The position numbers and the translations under genes were made by a program. A stretch of 64,000 nt of DNA from the NCBI GenBank assembly GCA_028571685.1, contig CM053152.1:24932001-24996000 (forward strand), in the 5' to 3' direction. This document shows positions 45,001 through 54,645 of the stretch, in pieces. Origin of the DNA: Heterohyrax brucei (taxonomy: Eukaryota; Chordata; Mammalia; Hyracoidea; Procaviidae). Under the pieces are notes generated by a model. That model ran no database searches. It worked only from the letters and a program-made list of their open reading frames with translations, and was not told the origin of the DNA. Positions within the stretch are counted from its first letter, which is position 1; each line of letters begins with the position of its first letter.

Positions 45001-46712
45001 TAAAAAATTCATCTACATCTGTAATTTGCCGTATCATACAGTGGGCATAAGTCTACCTGACCTGCTAACTTTGGGCTTTGCCAGGTTATTGCTTTGATCA
45101 AAAAGCATAGATGGGAGTAATAGTGGCCAGTCTTCAGCAGAGGCTTTAAGGGGCATCATGTGTTTTGACTTGGCCTTTGAGCTTCTGTTCCCTCATCATC
45201 AGAAGAGCATGCCCCAGACAGTGTTGCCTCTTTAGCTTGGATTTTTAAATAAGAAGACACACGAGTTCCACAGAGCCCAGCTGAGCCCAGCAGAGCTTCA
45301 GCTGATCAACCTGACACTTTTTGGCAAGAAATCAGTGTTTGTTGCGGTAAACTACTGAGACTTCAGGTTGTCTGTTACCATTTACCCCTTCCCTTTGTCC
45401 ATCATTCCTTAAAACTATGACCTTCCTTCAAAGCTTTCTAACCATCCATTATCAAAAAAACATTATTAAGCCAGAGTGAAATAGGCAGCTAAAGAAGGGG
45501 TGAAGGCTATGCGCAAGGTATGTACAAGGCCATGTATGGAACAGTGGCTCCATAGATTTAGGAGACTGACTATACACAGGGAGATTAAGAAACATGTTAA
45601 AGGTAATGGAAGTCAGATTTTTAACGATTACAAAAGGGGAGAACATATATGGAAATGGAAAAAGCTTGAATTAGTATTGTCAGCGTTAGCAAGTAAAAAT
45701 GCAGAACATCATCTGAGACATATTTATACTAAGAATTTTTGTTGTTTATCTGCAAGTCAACTTTATCTGGTAACCCTAGTTAAAATGAACTCTCTAGTGT
45801 CCTATATTGTTGGACTGGAGTTAGAAGTATAGGGTGTGGACTCATGGTTGTTAATATATATGGACACATATGGAAATAAATATAGATGTGGGGTGTGTGT
45901 GTGTGCAATGTATACATACATATATTTTCTAAGCTCTGTCCACTGAAAGGTTTTGGGGACAGTGCCAGCCTGGTAGCTATGAGGACACTTATTACCCAGA
46001 TATTGAATTCCAAATACTACTCTCCTAAGAGCCTTCATACAAAAAGGTGGTAGGGATCCTGGGAGAAATGGATAACTCTAGGGCAGGGTCAGGAAAGGAT
46101 AAGAACTTTATTGGGTCTGGGTGGAAGGAAATGTGCAGCAGTGATGGGGAATGCAGAGACTTGCTCAAAACCTGCTCCTATTGGACAACTCTGGGTCCTT
46201 TCATGCATCAGAGTAGTAACAGTATCCAGCTGTAACTTATTAGAGACTTTCAAGTCCATACTGACATAAATATATAAATAAATCAGTTGAAAGAAGTGAA
46301 AGCTCCCCTTTCTTAGAAAGAATGATGGTAATAGGAAATAACTATTTGGTAATTTTCATAGCAATAATACAGGCAAGAAGTATCAGTGGATGATAAATGA
46401 GTGCTTGACAGTGTGGTGAGGTACAAGAGTTTGCATGGTGTCAGAATATCTCACTGCAGAATATTTATCAATGGTGAAAGAGAAGAAATACGTTGCTGTG
46501 GAGAAATCTGGTAGAACTGCCTTAATGAAATGATTTAAGATAATTAGTAGTAATAGTACAAATAGATATCATATGCCACCCAATTTCATCTGTGATATTT
46601 CATACAAAATGTAAAACCTGGATCTAATCATTCAAAAATACTCGACAAATTCAAATTGAAAGACATTCTAGAAAATAGCTTGTAATCTTCAAAAAAAAAG
46701 TCAAGATTATAG
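45001..46712. other. mostly unassigned DNA
   Basis: No gene supported. 45230-45390 (GCCCAGCTGAGCCCAGCAGA, then GTAAACTACTGAGACTTCAG) resembles the 3' end of a decayed eutherian LTR or DNA repeat. A 110-codon frame at 45500-45832 has no recognisable motif. A short GT run lies at 45892-45904. Confidence 0.4.
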
Positions 46713-47076
46713 AAATTAAGAAACTCCAACCTGACCAAACCCACTACCATTGAATCAATTCCAACTCATAGTAACTCTAGGACAGAATAAAACTGCCCCA
46801 TAGGGTTTCCAAGCCTGTAAATCTTTATGGAAGCAAACTAACACAACCTTTCTTCTGCAGAGCAGTAGGAACTCACTGATACCAGACTGCGAAACTTTTG
46901 GTTAGCAGCTGAGGGTTTTAACCATTGTGCCACTGTTGTTAGCTGCCATTAAGTCAGTTCTGACTCATAGAGACCCTATGCAGAACAGAACAAAACACAG
47001 CCTGGTCCTGCTCCATGCCCACAATCATTTTTACACTTAAGGAATTGTGCCACTAGGAATCCTGAAAATTAAGAAA
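46713..47076 (-). mobile_element. AfroSINE with nested RTE fragment
   Basis: SINE body 46732-46934: 'CAATTCCAACTCATAGTAAC', 'ATAGGGTTTCCAAGCCTGTA', 'CTTTTGGTTAGCAGCTGAGG', 'TTTTAACCATTGTGCCACT'. It resumes for about 10 bp at 47055. The 11-mer AAATTAAGAAA at 46713-46723 and 47066-47076 is its TSD. Confidence 0.92.
46935..47043 (-). mobile_element. RTE LINE 3' fragment nested in AfroSINE
   Basis: GTTGTTAGCTGCCATTAAGT, 'CATAGAGACCCTATGCAGAA' and 'CTGGTCCTGCTCCATGCCCA' are antisense RTE 3'-end sequence. The SINE-derived 11-mer ATTGTGCCACT flanks it at 46924-46934 and 47044-47054. It is about 109 bp, extremely 5'-truncated. Confidence 0.9.
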
Positions 47077-47232
47077 ATACTAGGCAGTTGTTTCAAATAG
47101 AAAGAAACTACAAACACATGATGACTGGATGGAACATGTGGATCCTTGTACTATTGGTATATAGAAAGATACCATGTTTGCCATCCTGAAATTCATAGGA
47201 ATGTTCAAACCTCAGATTAAGGTTTAACAGGT

Positions 47233-47857
47233 TGTCTTAGTCACCTAATGCTGCTGTAACAAAAGAGCACGAATGGGTACCTTTAAAGAACAGGAATTTA
47301 TCTTTTCACAGTTCGGGGGGCTAGAAGCTATGGTGTGGCTTTAGGGGAAGGTGTTTGTGTCAGCTTCTTGATCTGTCAGTCTCCATATAAGCATTTGCCG
47401 TGTGTTTGTTTTTGTATGGCATCTTTCCCCTGTGTATGCTCTGTCTAGTTGTCCTTTATGACTCTGGAGCGATTAGGATTAGGACTCACCCTACTCTGGA
47501 AACAGAAAATTCTTTTATTAAAATAGTGACAAGAGAAAAAAATAGATAGTGTCCATTTCAATAGTACACATTGAACTAATGTGTTGCAGAGTAGAATAGT
47601 GTACCATAATGTTTTCAATGACTGTGGTCTTTCAGAAGGAGATAGCCAGGCATATTTCCAAGGCATCTCTGAGTGGGATTTGAATCGCCAGCATTTTGAT
47701 TTGTAGTCAAGTGCTTAACCACTTGCATCATCCTTCTGATATGACCATAGTGACGTAACAGAAGAAAAACCCTGATTACTAAACAGGATCACATTCTCAG
47801 TTACAGGGGCCAGGACTTCAGTACATGTTTTTAGGGAACACTATTCAATCTACCACA
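47233..47857 (-). mobile_element. MLT1-like MaLR solo LTR
   Basis: Starts TGTCTTAGTCACCTAATGCT and ends TCAATCTACCACA. CAGGT at 47228-47232 and 47858-47862 is a perfect 5-bp TSD. Internal 'AGGATTAGGACTCACCCTAC' and 'TCACATTCTCAGTTACAGGG' are MLT1-type. A SINE interrupts it at 47500-47740. The 47077-47232 stretch before it is unassigned. Confidence 0.88.
47500..47740 (-). mobile_element. AfroSINE variant inside the MLT1-like LTR
   Basis: 'TGTTTTCAATGACTGTGGTC', 'AGGAGATAGCCAGGCATATT', 'GGCATCTCTGAGTGGGATTT' and 'AAGTGCTTAACCACTTGCAT' are the antisense head half of the GCTGATTTTT subfamily. The first ~100 bp are poorly matched. The LTR is collinear on both sides (CTACTCTGG | TATGACCATAG). Confidence 0.75.
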
Positions 47858-47875
47858 CAGGTAGTAGCTTCTTCC

Positions 47876-48090
47876 AAAAACAAAAACAAACAAATCCCTT
47901 GATTCTGACTGTTAAGGACCCCGTTTGTTACAGAATACAATTACAGAGCGGAACTGTCTTCCATAGAATTTTATTTTTAAGGGAAGCAGTTTGGCAGGCC
48001 TTTCTTCTGTAGAATAACTTGATGAGTTCAGATTGCCACCTTTAGGTTAGTAGCTATTTGCAAACTGCTTGACCCGCTCAAGTGCTCCAA
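47876..48090 (-). mobile_element. AfroSINE variant, diverged
   Basis: 'TTGATTCTGACTGTTAAGGA', 'GAGCGGAACTGTCTTCCATA', 'TGGCAGGCCTTTCTTCTGTA', 'TTAGGTTAGTAGCTATTTGC'. Starts with an A/C-rich reversed tail. Confidence 0.8.
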
Positions 48091-48933
48091 GTCACTAAAC
48101 CTAAGTCCCTTGAAGTATGAGGCATTGACTGACTTTATTTTTGGTCAATGGATGGGCGCAAGGGCCCAACAGACCCATAGTGTGTTGACTCAGGGTCATC
48201 ACTAGTCCTTATATTCATCAGTTGCAATGGGGAGGCTGTGGTAGTATTTGGGGGACCTAGGTATGAAAGTCAATTTAGCCACTGAATCCAACAGTCCCTG
48301 CAAGTTTTGAGTATTCATGCTTTTCTTTCTGCATGGTTGGGGTACCTGAGTAAATTGGGAGAGTTACTCCTGAACACATTTGCTGTAGTAATGCAAGGTC
48401 TTTTCTCATGAGGGCCTGGCTTTGCTTCAATCGTTCTGGGTCTGAGAACTGGGTAAGGGCTCAGGGTCTAGCGGAGAATCATCATTATTTGTGTGGATAG
48501 CTGTTTTTAAACTTGTGATCAGATATCCATCCATTATTGTTTAGATAATTTTTAGATCTTTACTGGTTGCCAATCAACCAGTCTGGACCTAGGAACACTA
48601 TGCTTTATTTACCATCTCTATAGCTCTCCAAGGGTCTCTAGCTGCCAGTCTGACCTTGCCTCTTATTATGACTATTGTGCCCACCTTGCTTCTGAGATCA
48701 GGCACTGCCACTGGGCTTCTGCCATTTAAGACACCATAAAAATGGTGGCAGAGAAGCATGTGACCTCCTGTAAGGAGGGGAAGAGAGATTCACCAGCAGC
48801 ATCAATAGCCCAGTGCTGTTTCCCAGTAGGCAGAGGTCAGACGTACCTCTTCTCTCCAAACTTTCTACCAATGCTGATACCAACCATCCATCCCATGGTC
48901 CTCTCTACTTTTTTGCTGAGGTGGATAATTCAT
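48091..48933. other. unassigned DNA
   Basis: No gene or classified repeat is supported here. Confidence 0.4.
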
Positions 48934-49900
48934 TGTAACGGACACATGGAACTCACAGACAATATTTATGATTATGTGGTTTATTAGGGAAGTAACAGGT
49001 TACAGTTCAGAATCAGGAACTACTCAGGACACATTTCTTTGCTCAGGCTTCTTCTCAGCCATAACCACAGTCAGGTCTCTCTTTGGCCCAGCTTCTTGGT
49101 CCCCAAGCCATTTGGCTCCTGCCCTGCTTGGACAAGTGTCACAAATTTCTTTAGCTCCATCAGTAATGCCTGGAGGTATCCCAGCCTCCTGCCTGAAGGT
49201 GTTCAGTTTTCTTGCTCAGTAGGTCAACACACACACTGTAGTTGCCTTGTTCTGTGGGTTAGAGTCCCAGCTGCTGCATCTCAGGCTGGTCTCCTGGTAC
49301 CACTGCTGCTGTGTCTCTACTGCTGCTTCTTGCTGTCTTGTGCCATCTCTGGTGTTAGAGCTGTCCATCTGTCTCCAGGGTGTAACAGGTTCCCATGTTC
49401 AGAGGACATGCTCCACTCCTGAGTCGTCTTGGTGGTAGTGAGGTCTGCCCTTTCTGCTTCTGGGATGGCTCATTTTAAGCCTAGCTGGATGGCAAAACTC
49501 ACCCATCCTCTTAGTGGGTCCCATATATCTTATTTGCCTAATTCCACTCCACAAGGATGCCATACACTTTATTTCTATTATTAGCAAGCTGTCTAATCCA
49601 CTTGGTGGGCCACAAGCATCTAATCTGCATAGTTCCACCAGTCTTTCACTGGGAGTTACAAGACCCTGGCTAGAAAGGCCATATAAAAGGGATCCCTCCC
49701 ATCATCGGCCCTATCATTTCCTTTGCTTTCAAAGATCTCAGTGCTGTAAGGAAGTTTCCTGCTCTCAATCTTGGCCAATAGAGGACAACCACCACTAAGC
49801 TTTGCAGACGATGCCAGGGCCCTCTCACAAGCACACTTCTTACCTCTTTGCAAAAATGGTGTCCTTCAGGCCCACTTATGGGTAATTGACTGTGGGTGGG
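48934..49900 (-). mobile_element. antisense ERV-like LTR, copy 2
   Basis: Starts TGTAACGGACACATGGAACT, then CACAGACAATATTTATGATT and ATGTGGTTTATTAGGGAAGT. Aligns by order with the stretch at 34476. A minus-strand AATAAA lies at about 48979-48985. The U3 side is on the right and its boundary is not fixed. A 127-codon frame (49039-49422) is incidental. Confidence 0.6.
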
Positions 49901-49970
49901 TGTCCAGGCTCACGTAGTACACCCCCTCCAGTATAATCCCTTCTCTGAATCTTGATATCTCTTTCTAGAA

Positions 49971-50395
49971 TGTCTTGGTCATCTAGATCTGCTATAACAG
50001 AAATACTACAAGTAGATGGCTTCAACAAAGAAAAATTGATTTTGTTACAGTAAAGTAGGCTAAAAATCCAAATTCAAGGCATCACCTCCAGCGGAAGGCT
50101 TTCTTTCTTTGTTGGCTCTGGAGGAAGGTCCTTGTCCTCAATCTTAGTTGTTCAAGGAAGGTCCAAAGGATGTGCTCTACTTCCAGCACCGCTTTCTTGG
50201 TGGATTGAGGTCCCATGTCTCTCTGCTGGCTTCTCTTTTGTATCTCAAAAGAAATTCACTCAAGACACTATCCAATCTTGCAGACTTCATCAATATAACT
50301 ACTGGCAATCCATCTTACTGAATCATAGTGATAGTATTTACAACACACAGAAAAATCTCACCAAATGACAAAATGGTGGACAATCATACTGTTGG
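49971..50395 (-). mobile_element. MaLR-type LTR, right end missing
   Basis: Starts TGTCTTGGTCATCTAGATCT and runs collinear with the antisense LTR at 9523: 'ATAACAGAAATACTACAAGT', 'CTCCAGCGGAAGGC', 'ATTTACAACACACAGAAAAA', 'GACAAAATGGTGGACAATCA'. The last ~80 bp of the LTR are absent or unrecognisable. Confidence 0.85.
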
Positions 50396-50613
50396 GTGAA
50401 CAAGGCCAAATAAAACAGTATACACCAGAATCAGGAAGAGAAGCCCCTTTCTCTGGCTACAGACTTGGGTCTCTTCAGTGCCTTCTATTGACAAAGCATA
50501 ACGTTGCACCATCTGAAAAGGAAGAAACGTTTACAAGGTCCGGCTTCAGCATTACAAAGCAAAGGAGGGTAGAGTACAGCTGAGAGGTAATACATTGCAA
50601 ACAGCACAAGCAC

Positions 50614-51100
50614 TGCGGTAGTTTGCAAAACACGGCCCCCAACTCCTCCCGTCCTTATCCATACTTGTTTGCATTGACATTCCTCCCATCAAGAGATAGA
50701 GTCTATTTTTCTACCCTGCTGGACTGTGTAGGACTTGCTTTTAATAACAGAATTAGCCCGACTCGATGCCTCAGAAAGCCTTGTAACCTTTATTATCTCC
50801 TTCTTGGACCTCTAGTACAGAAGCCACAGGGAAGAAATCTGTGATGCCCTGGACAATAGCCCCAGCCAGCTGCCAATGGTGTGAGGCCAGCTTGGAGAAG
50901 CCCAGCGCAGACAGAGCTTCTGCCTGACTTTAAGCTCCTCAAAGAACCCAGCCAGCACCACACAGGGCACAGAAAAGTTGTGTCTGCTTAGTCCACCCCC
51001 AAATGCATACCCACAGAGTTGTGGGCACATGAATGCTTGTTGTTTTAAGCCACTAAGTTTCAGGGTTATTCATTATACAACAATTATAACTGATTGAGCA
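50614..51100 (+). mobile_element. MLT1-like MaLR LTR, sense
   Basis: TGCGGTAGTTTGCAAAACAC, then CCCCCAACTCCTCCCGTC, and a 3' end TTGTTTTAAGCCACTAAGTT plus GGGTTATTCATTATACAACA are typical of MLT1-type LTRs. No clear TSD. Confidence 0.6.
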
Positions 51101-51540
51101 GAAAAGATTTACTGTAGCAGGCATGATTACTTTTCTTTGAAAGACCTGCTTACTAGGTTGACCCTTGTATTTGGAAATGTTCCCACCATTCCCCAGACTG
51201 ATAAACAGTGCCTCACTATGCCTAAACTGTACAAACAATAGGGCCCATGCTGAATGCCTATTTTCCTTCTAGGAGTCCGGACTTATGGATGTACCAGGCA
51301 GAGACTGCCTACGTGACTAGCCCCAAGAGATGAATCTCTAAGCTTCTCTGTTGACAACAAACCATGGTCACAACTGGAGGAAGTAAGCATGTCATGTGTG
51401 ACTACACTGGGAGAAGAAAGACGCTTGGAAACTTGTGCCTGGTTTCTCTGGACTTCCCTCCGACACTCCTTTTTCCTCTCCTGATTTAATTCTGTATCCT
51501 TTTGCTGTAACAAATCCTATCTGTGAGTATGCCTGCATGA

Positions 51541-51750
51541 TGTCTGACAATTAAGCTCACAAACTTAATTGTTTCAAGTGCTGCACACTGCATGCTGGTA
51601 TGTAGGTCATTTTGGTCACCTTTAAAGTATTCCCCTTGGGAAGCTATGCGCTGACACCAGTGTCTACTCTGCCGTTCAAAGCAATTTTGGAACTCTTTCT
51701 GGAATGGCCATTGCACACAGTGCCAAGTTTGCGAACTTAGTTGTATAGTT
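51541..51750 (-). mobile_element. mariner-derived short element with inverted ends
   Basis: Ends TGTCTGACAATTAAGCTCAC (51541) and, inverted, AAGTTTGCGAACTTAGTTGT (51722-51741) share the CAAT.AAG.T..CAAACT core. Between them, on the minus strand, lies a transposase C-terminal relic: FQKEFQNCFERQSRHWCQRI, then ASQGEYFKGD. It looks like an internally deleted, MITE-sized mariner. Confidence 0.65.
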
Positions 51751-51754
51751 GTCT

Positions 51755-52098
51755 GTGAGGGAGTTTTTAGTCAGTAAACAATTAACTGCATTCAAACACC
51801 CTACGTACTCACCTGATCTGGCCCCCAGTGACTTTTTCCTTTATCTGAAGATAAAGAAAATAGGGGAAGGAAGACATCTGGATGCCATTCAGGACATTAA
51901 GGATAATATGACGACAGCTCTGATAGCCATTTCAGAAAAAGAGTTCCCAAAGTGCTTTGAAGAGTGGACTAGGCATGGGCATCAATGCATAGCTTCCCAA
52001 GGGGAGTACTTCAAAGGTGACTGCAGTGATATTCAACAATGAGGTATGTAGCAGCTTTTCTAGGACGAGTTTGCAAACTTTATTGCCAGGCCTCGTAT
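51755..52098 (+). pseudogene. mariner transposase C-terminal relic
   Basis: A plus-strand open frame (51749-52042) encodes HPTYSPDLAPSDFFLYLKIK, which holds the third catalytic aspartate of Tc1/mariner transposases (YSPDLAPxD). It continues to EKEFPKCFEEWTRHGHQCIA and SQGEYFKGD. The first two catalytic aspartates and the DNA-binding domain are missing. An inverted end (AGTTTGCAAACTTTATTGCC, about 52067) follows the stop. Subfamily unresolved. It could not transpose itself. Confidence 0.85.
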
Positions 52099-53184
52099 CC
52101 TGAGTCCTGTGAGTCCCTGTAGAAAATCATCAAACCCGGGAATGGTCTTGCAGACCTCTGACACACTGTTACAGACATCTGCTTTATTGGGGGTCTGTGA
52201 ACGATATTTAAGCAAGTAGGGGACCACTATGTCTAACAAAAGGATGCAAGCCTCTTCCACAGGCCCAGAGGACTCAGGAAATCTGGCAGATAAAAGTACT
52301 CCACTGCATTACACATATATTCCCATTCTGAGTCTTTGGGTCCCAATTTTTAACTCTTTCGGCCTGATCTCAGCATAGGAAATCTTTGAGGACAGAATTT
52401 AGCTTTCCCTGAAGTTCTGTTACTCTTGCAATTCATTTCCAAGCCTGATCTTTCACTCTTCCTATGCACTACCTGCTGGAGATTAGTATTTCCTTAAATG
52501 TCAGGTAGGAGGAGGCCCTCTGGCCTCCACAGTTTTGCTTGAATTGTTGAAGAATCATCCTAGCTTATCATAACCTTTTGCCAATAAATCAATGGCCTCC
52601 AGCAACAGCTACCCTTTTCCATGTTCCTTTTATTTAAGATTTTTCTCGTTCTTCTCAAGTTCCAGAGATGCTGCGTCAGCACAGGGTACACACTCTACTG
52701 TGTCCTCTCCCAGCGAGCATTTTAACTACTGCAACACTGCAGCACACCGGGCCTGGGTGTTTACCGCCTGCTACTGAGATGGAGTCCTCAGTGTCACCCA
52801 GTATCTCTGTCACTTAACTAGTAGCCCACTCCTCACTTATTGACATGCTTAGTGACTAAAGACTAGGTTGTTATGTGAAAATCAGCATTATGGAAAAATG
52901 GAGGATGACCTGATCGGATCACAAATCGGAAGGTGGCCACCTCATCACACAACTGCCAAATTACACCACTACGTAATTGCAAAACCACTGAGAATCATGG
53001 CCCAGGCAAGTTAACACGTAACTTTAACCACAGCTGGCATCATTCTAACATTGTGCCCCGGCATTTGTTACTGATGACCTATGTCATTAATACTAAAAAT
53101 AGTCAGATAGGACTTTTTACCATTGTCCTAAACATGAAGTGTCAGATAATGAGATAGCTTTCAAGTGAAAAGTAGGTGTATTAT
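52099..53184. other. unassigned DNA
   Basis: No gene or classified repeat supported. Short frames only. Confidence 0.4.
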
Positions 53185-53355
53185 TGGACCCTTGGTAGTG
53201 CAATGGTTAAGACCTTAGTCTGCTATCTCAAAACATCAGCAGTTTGAATCCACCAGCCGCTTCTTGAAAACCGTATGAGGCAGTTCTATTCTGTCCTATA
53301 AGGTCACTGTGAGTCGGAATCAACTTGACAGCAAGGGGTTTGGGGTTTTTTTGGT
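53185..53355 (+). mobile_element. AfroSINE
   Basis: Sense: GGACCCTTGGTAGTGCAATG, 'CAGCAGTTTGAATCCACCAG', 'GAGGCAGTTCTATTCTGTCC', 'CACTGTGAGTCGGAATCAAC', GGGGTTTGGGG tail. Confidence 0.92.
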
Positions 53356-53436
53356 AGATGTGATGTATTACCATTACAATGTAATTATACATTCATAATA
53401 TTTTTTAGAGCTTATTGTGTGATCAGTTGCACATAA

Positions 53437-53625
53437 ACTGGTTGGTTGCCTTTGAGTCAGCTCCGACTCATGTTGACTGCATGTGTCAGGGTAGAACTGT
53501 GCTCCATAAGCTTCAGACCTCTACTGAGAAATTGCATTTGTATCCCAGACATAGCCAAGCCACCAAGTGCTGTCACATCGGATCCGACTCATGGCAACCC
53601 TAGGGGCCAGGGTAGAACTGACCCC
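53437..53625 (-). mobile_element. two AfroSINE tail-half fragments
   Basis: 53437-53530 (TTGAGTCAGCTCCGACTCAT, then GTGTCAGGGTAGAACTGTGC) and 53562-53625 (CATCGGATCCGACTCATGGC, then GGGTAGAACTGACC). Each is the tail-side half of an antisense copy. They may be two insertions or one duplicated copy. Confidence 0.75.
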
Positions 53626-53626
53626 C

Positions 53627-53792
53627 AGACTGAATCAGAATCTACGGCTTAACAAGATCCTCAGGCGATCCTTACATATAATAAAGTTTGAGAACCACTG
53701 CTCTATAAATGTTTCACAGAATTGGTGTCTAACCAGCAGGATTAGCATTGCTTGGGAACTTGTTAGAAATGCAAATTCTCAACAGAGGTTTG
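53627..53792. mobile_element. hAT-Charlie MER5-type fragments
   Basis: GACTGAATCAGAATCTACGG ... AAAGTTTGAGAACCACTG (53630-53700) and GCTTGGGAACTTGTTAGAAA TGCAAATTCTC (53750-53785 region) are hallmark MER5A wording on opposite halves of the element. These are non-autonomous DNA transposons with short terminal inverted repeats. Confidence 0.75.
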
Positions 53793-53814
53793 AACTGGGA
53801 TGAATCGGTTCAAC

Positions 53815-53935
53815 TTTCCATTGCTGATTTTTCTGAAGGATATCACCAGATCTTTCTTTGGTGGTACTTCTTTGTGGACGTGGACTGCAAACCTTTGGCA
53901 ATTGAATGCATTGTTAATGCACCCAGGGACTAGAT
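53815..53935 (-). mobile_element. AfroSINE variant head half
   Basis: 'TTGCTGATTTTTCTGAAGGA', 'CACCAGATCTTTCTTTGGTG', 'TGCAAACCTTTGGCAATTGA' belong to the GCTGATTTTT subfamily, antisense. Its tail half is missing. Confidence 0.7.
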
Positions 53936-53939
53936 TCTG

Positions 53940-54098
53940 CATAACCAAACCCACTGCTGTGGAGTCAAAGCTGACTCATACAACCCCATAGGACAGAGTT
54001 GAACTGTTAGAGTTTCCAAAGAATACCTGGTGGATTTGAACTGCTGATCTTATGGTCAGCAGACATAGTACCTAACCACTATGCAACCAGGGTTTCCA
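53940..54098 (-). mobile_element. AfroSINE
   Basis: Antisense: ACCAAACCCACTGCTGTGGA, 'CAACCCCATAGGACAGAGTT', 'GATTTGAACTGCTGATCTTA', 'CTAACCACTATGCAACCAGG'. Confidence 0.92.
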
Positions 54099-54124
54099 CA
54101 TAAAGGATCTCATGTATTTCTAAA

Positions 54125-54275
54125 ACTGTCCTTAAGGTAGGCAGCTGGGTTGCTGATATCTCAATTCAAAAATAAGGAAACCAGGTCTCAGAAAAGTAGA
54201 GTGACTAGCCCAGAGTCATGATTCTACCAGCTCCAGAGGGACAAGGTAAACCCAGATTTTTCTGACTCCCAGCTC
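54125..54275 (+). mobile_element. MIR SINE
   Basis: 'AAAATAAGGAAACCAGGTCT', 'GTAGAGTGACTAGCCCAGAG', and 'TTCTGACTCCCAGCTC' follow the MIR 3' half in order. Confidence 0.75.
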
Positions 54276-54489
54276 TTTCTTTCCTTTCTCCTACGCTCTG
54301 CTGCTGCTTCAAAGAAGGAAATATTTGAGTTCCTATAGCAGGTGAGCAAATTGCTCAGTTTGTGTCTGCTTCTTCAAATTCTTAAGAACACCTTAGTATT
54401 TATTGATGCGCCCGGTAGAAATTGGTATCAGGTGCTTTTTGCGGAAAAGAACTTAGGGCCTCCGTGATAGAAAAGGTAATCCAGAACAG

Positions 54490-54645
54490 TGCTTGTCAAC
54501 CTCTAATGTGCAGACAAATCAGCTGCAGTCTGAAATGTTAAAATGCAGATCCTAACTCAGGGAGTCTGGGGTGGGCTGCGAATCTGTATTTCTGGCCAGC
54601 TGCTGGTAGTGACACAGAGTAACGAGGTTCTCAAAGTGAGAAAAA
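54490..54645 (+). mobile_element. hAT-Charlie MER5-type element
   Basis: GTGCTTGTCAACCTCTAATG, 'ATGCAGATCCTAACTCAGGG', 'GTCTGGGGTGGGCTGCGAAT', 'TTCTCAAAGTGAGAAAA' are in MER5/MER20-like order. The ends GTGCTTGTCAACCT and GGTTCTCAAAG are roughly inverted. Confidence 0.7.

Noticed and set aside
45500-45832. 110-codon basic frame
   Set aside because: No recognisable motif, AT-rich context, length within chance expectation for 64 kb.
49039-49422. 127-codon frame with leucine/cysteine-rich stretch
   Set aside because: Inside an antisense LTR-like repeat, with no domain and no codon signal.
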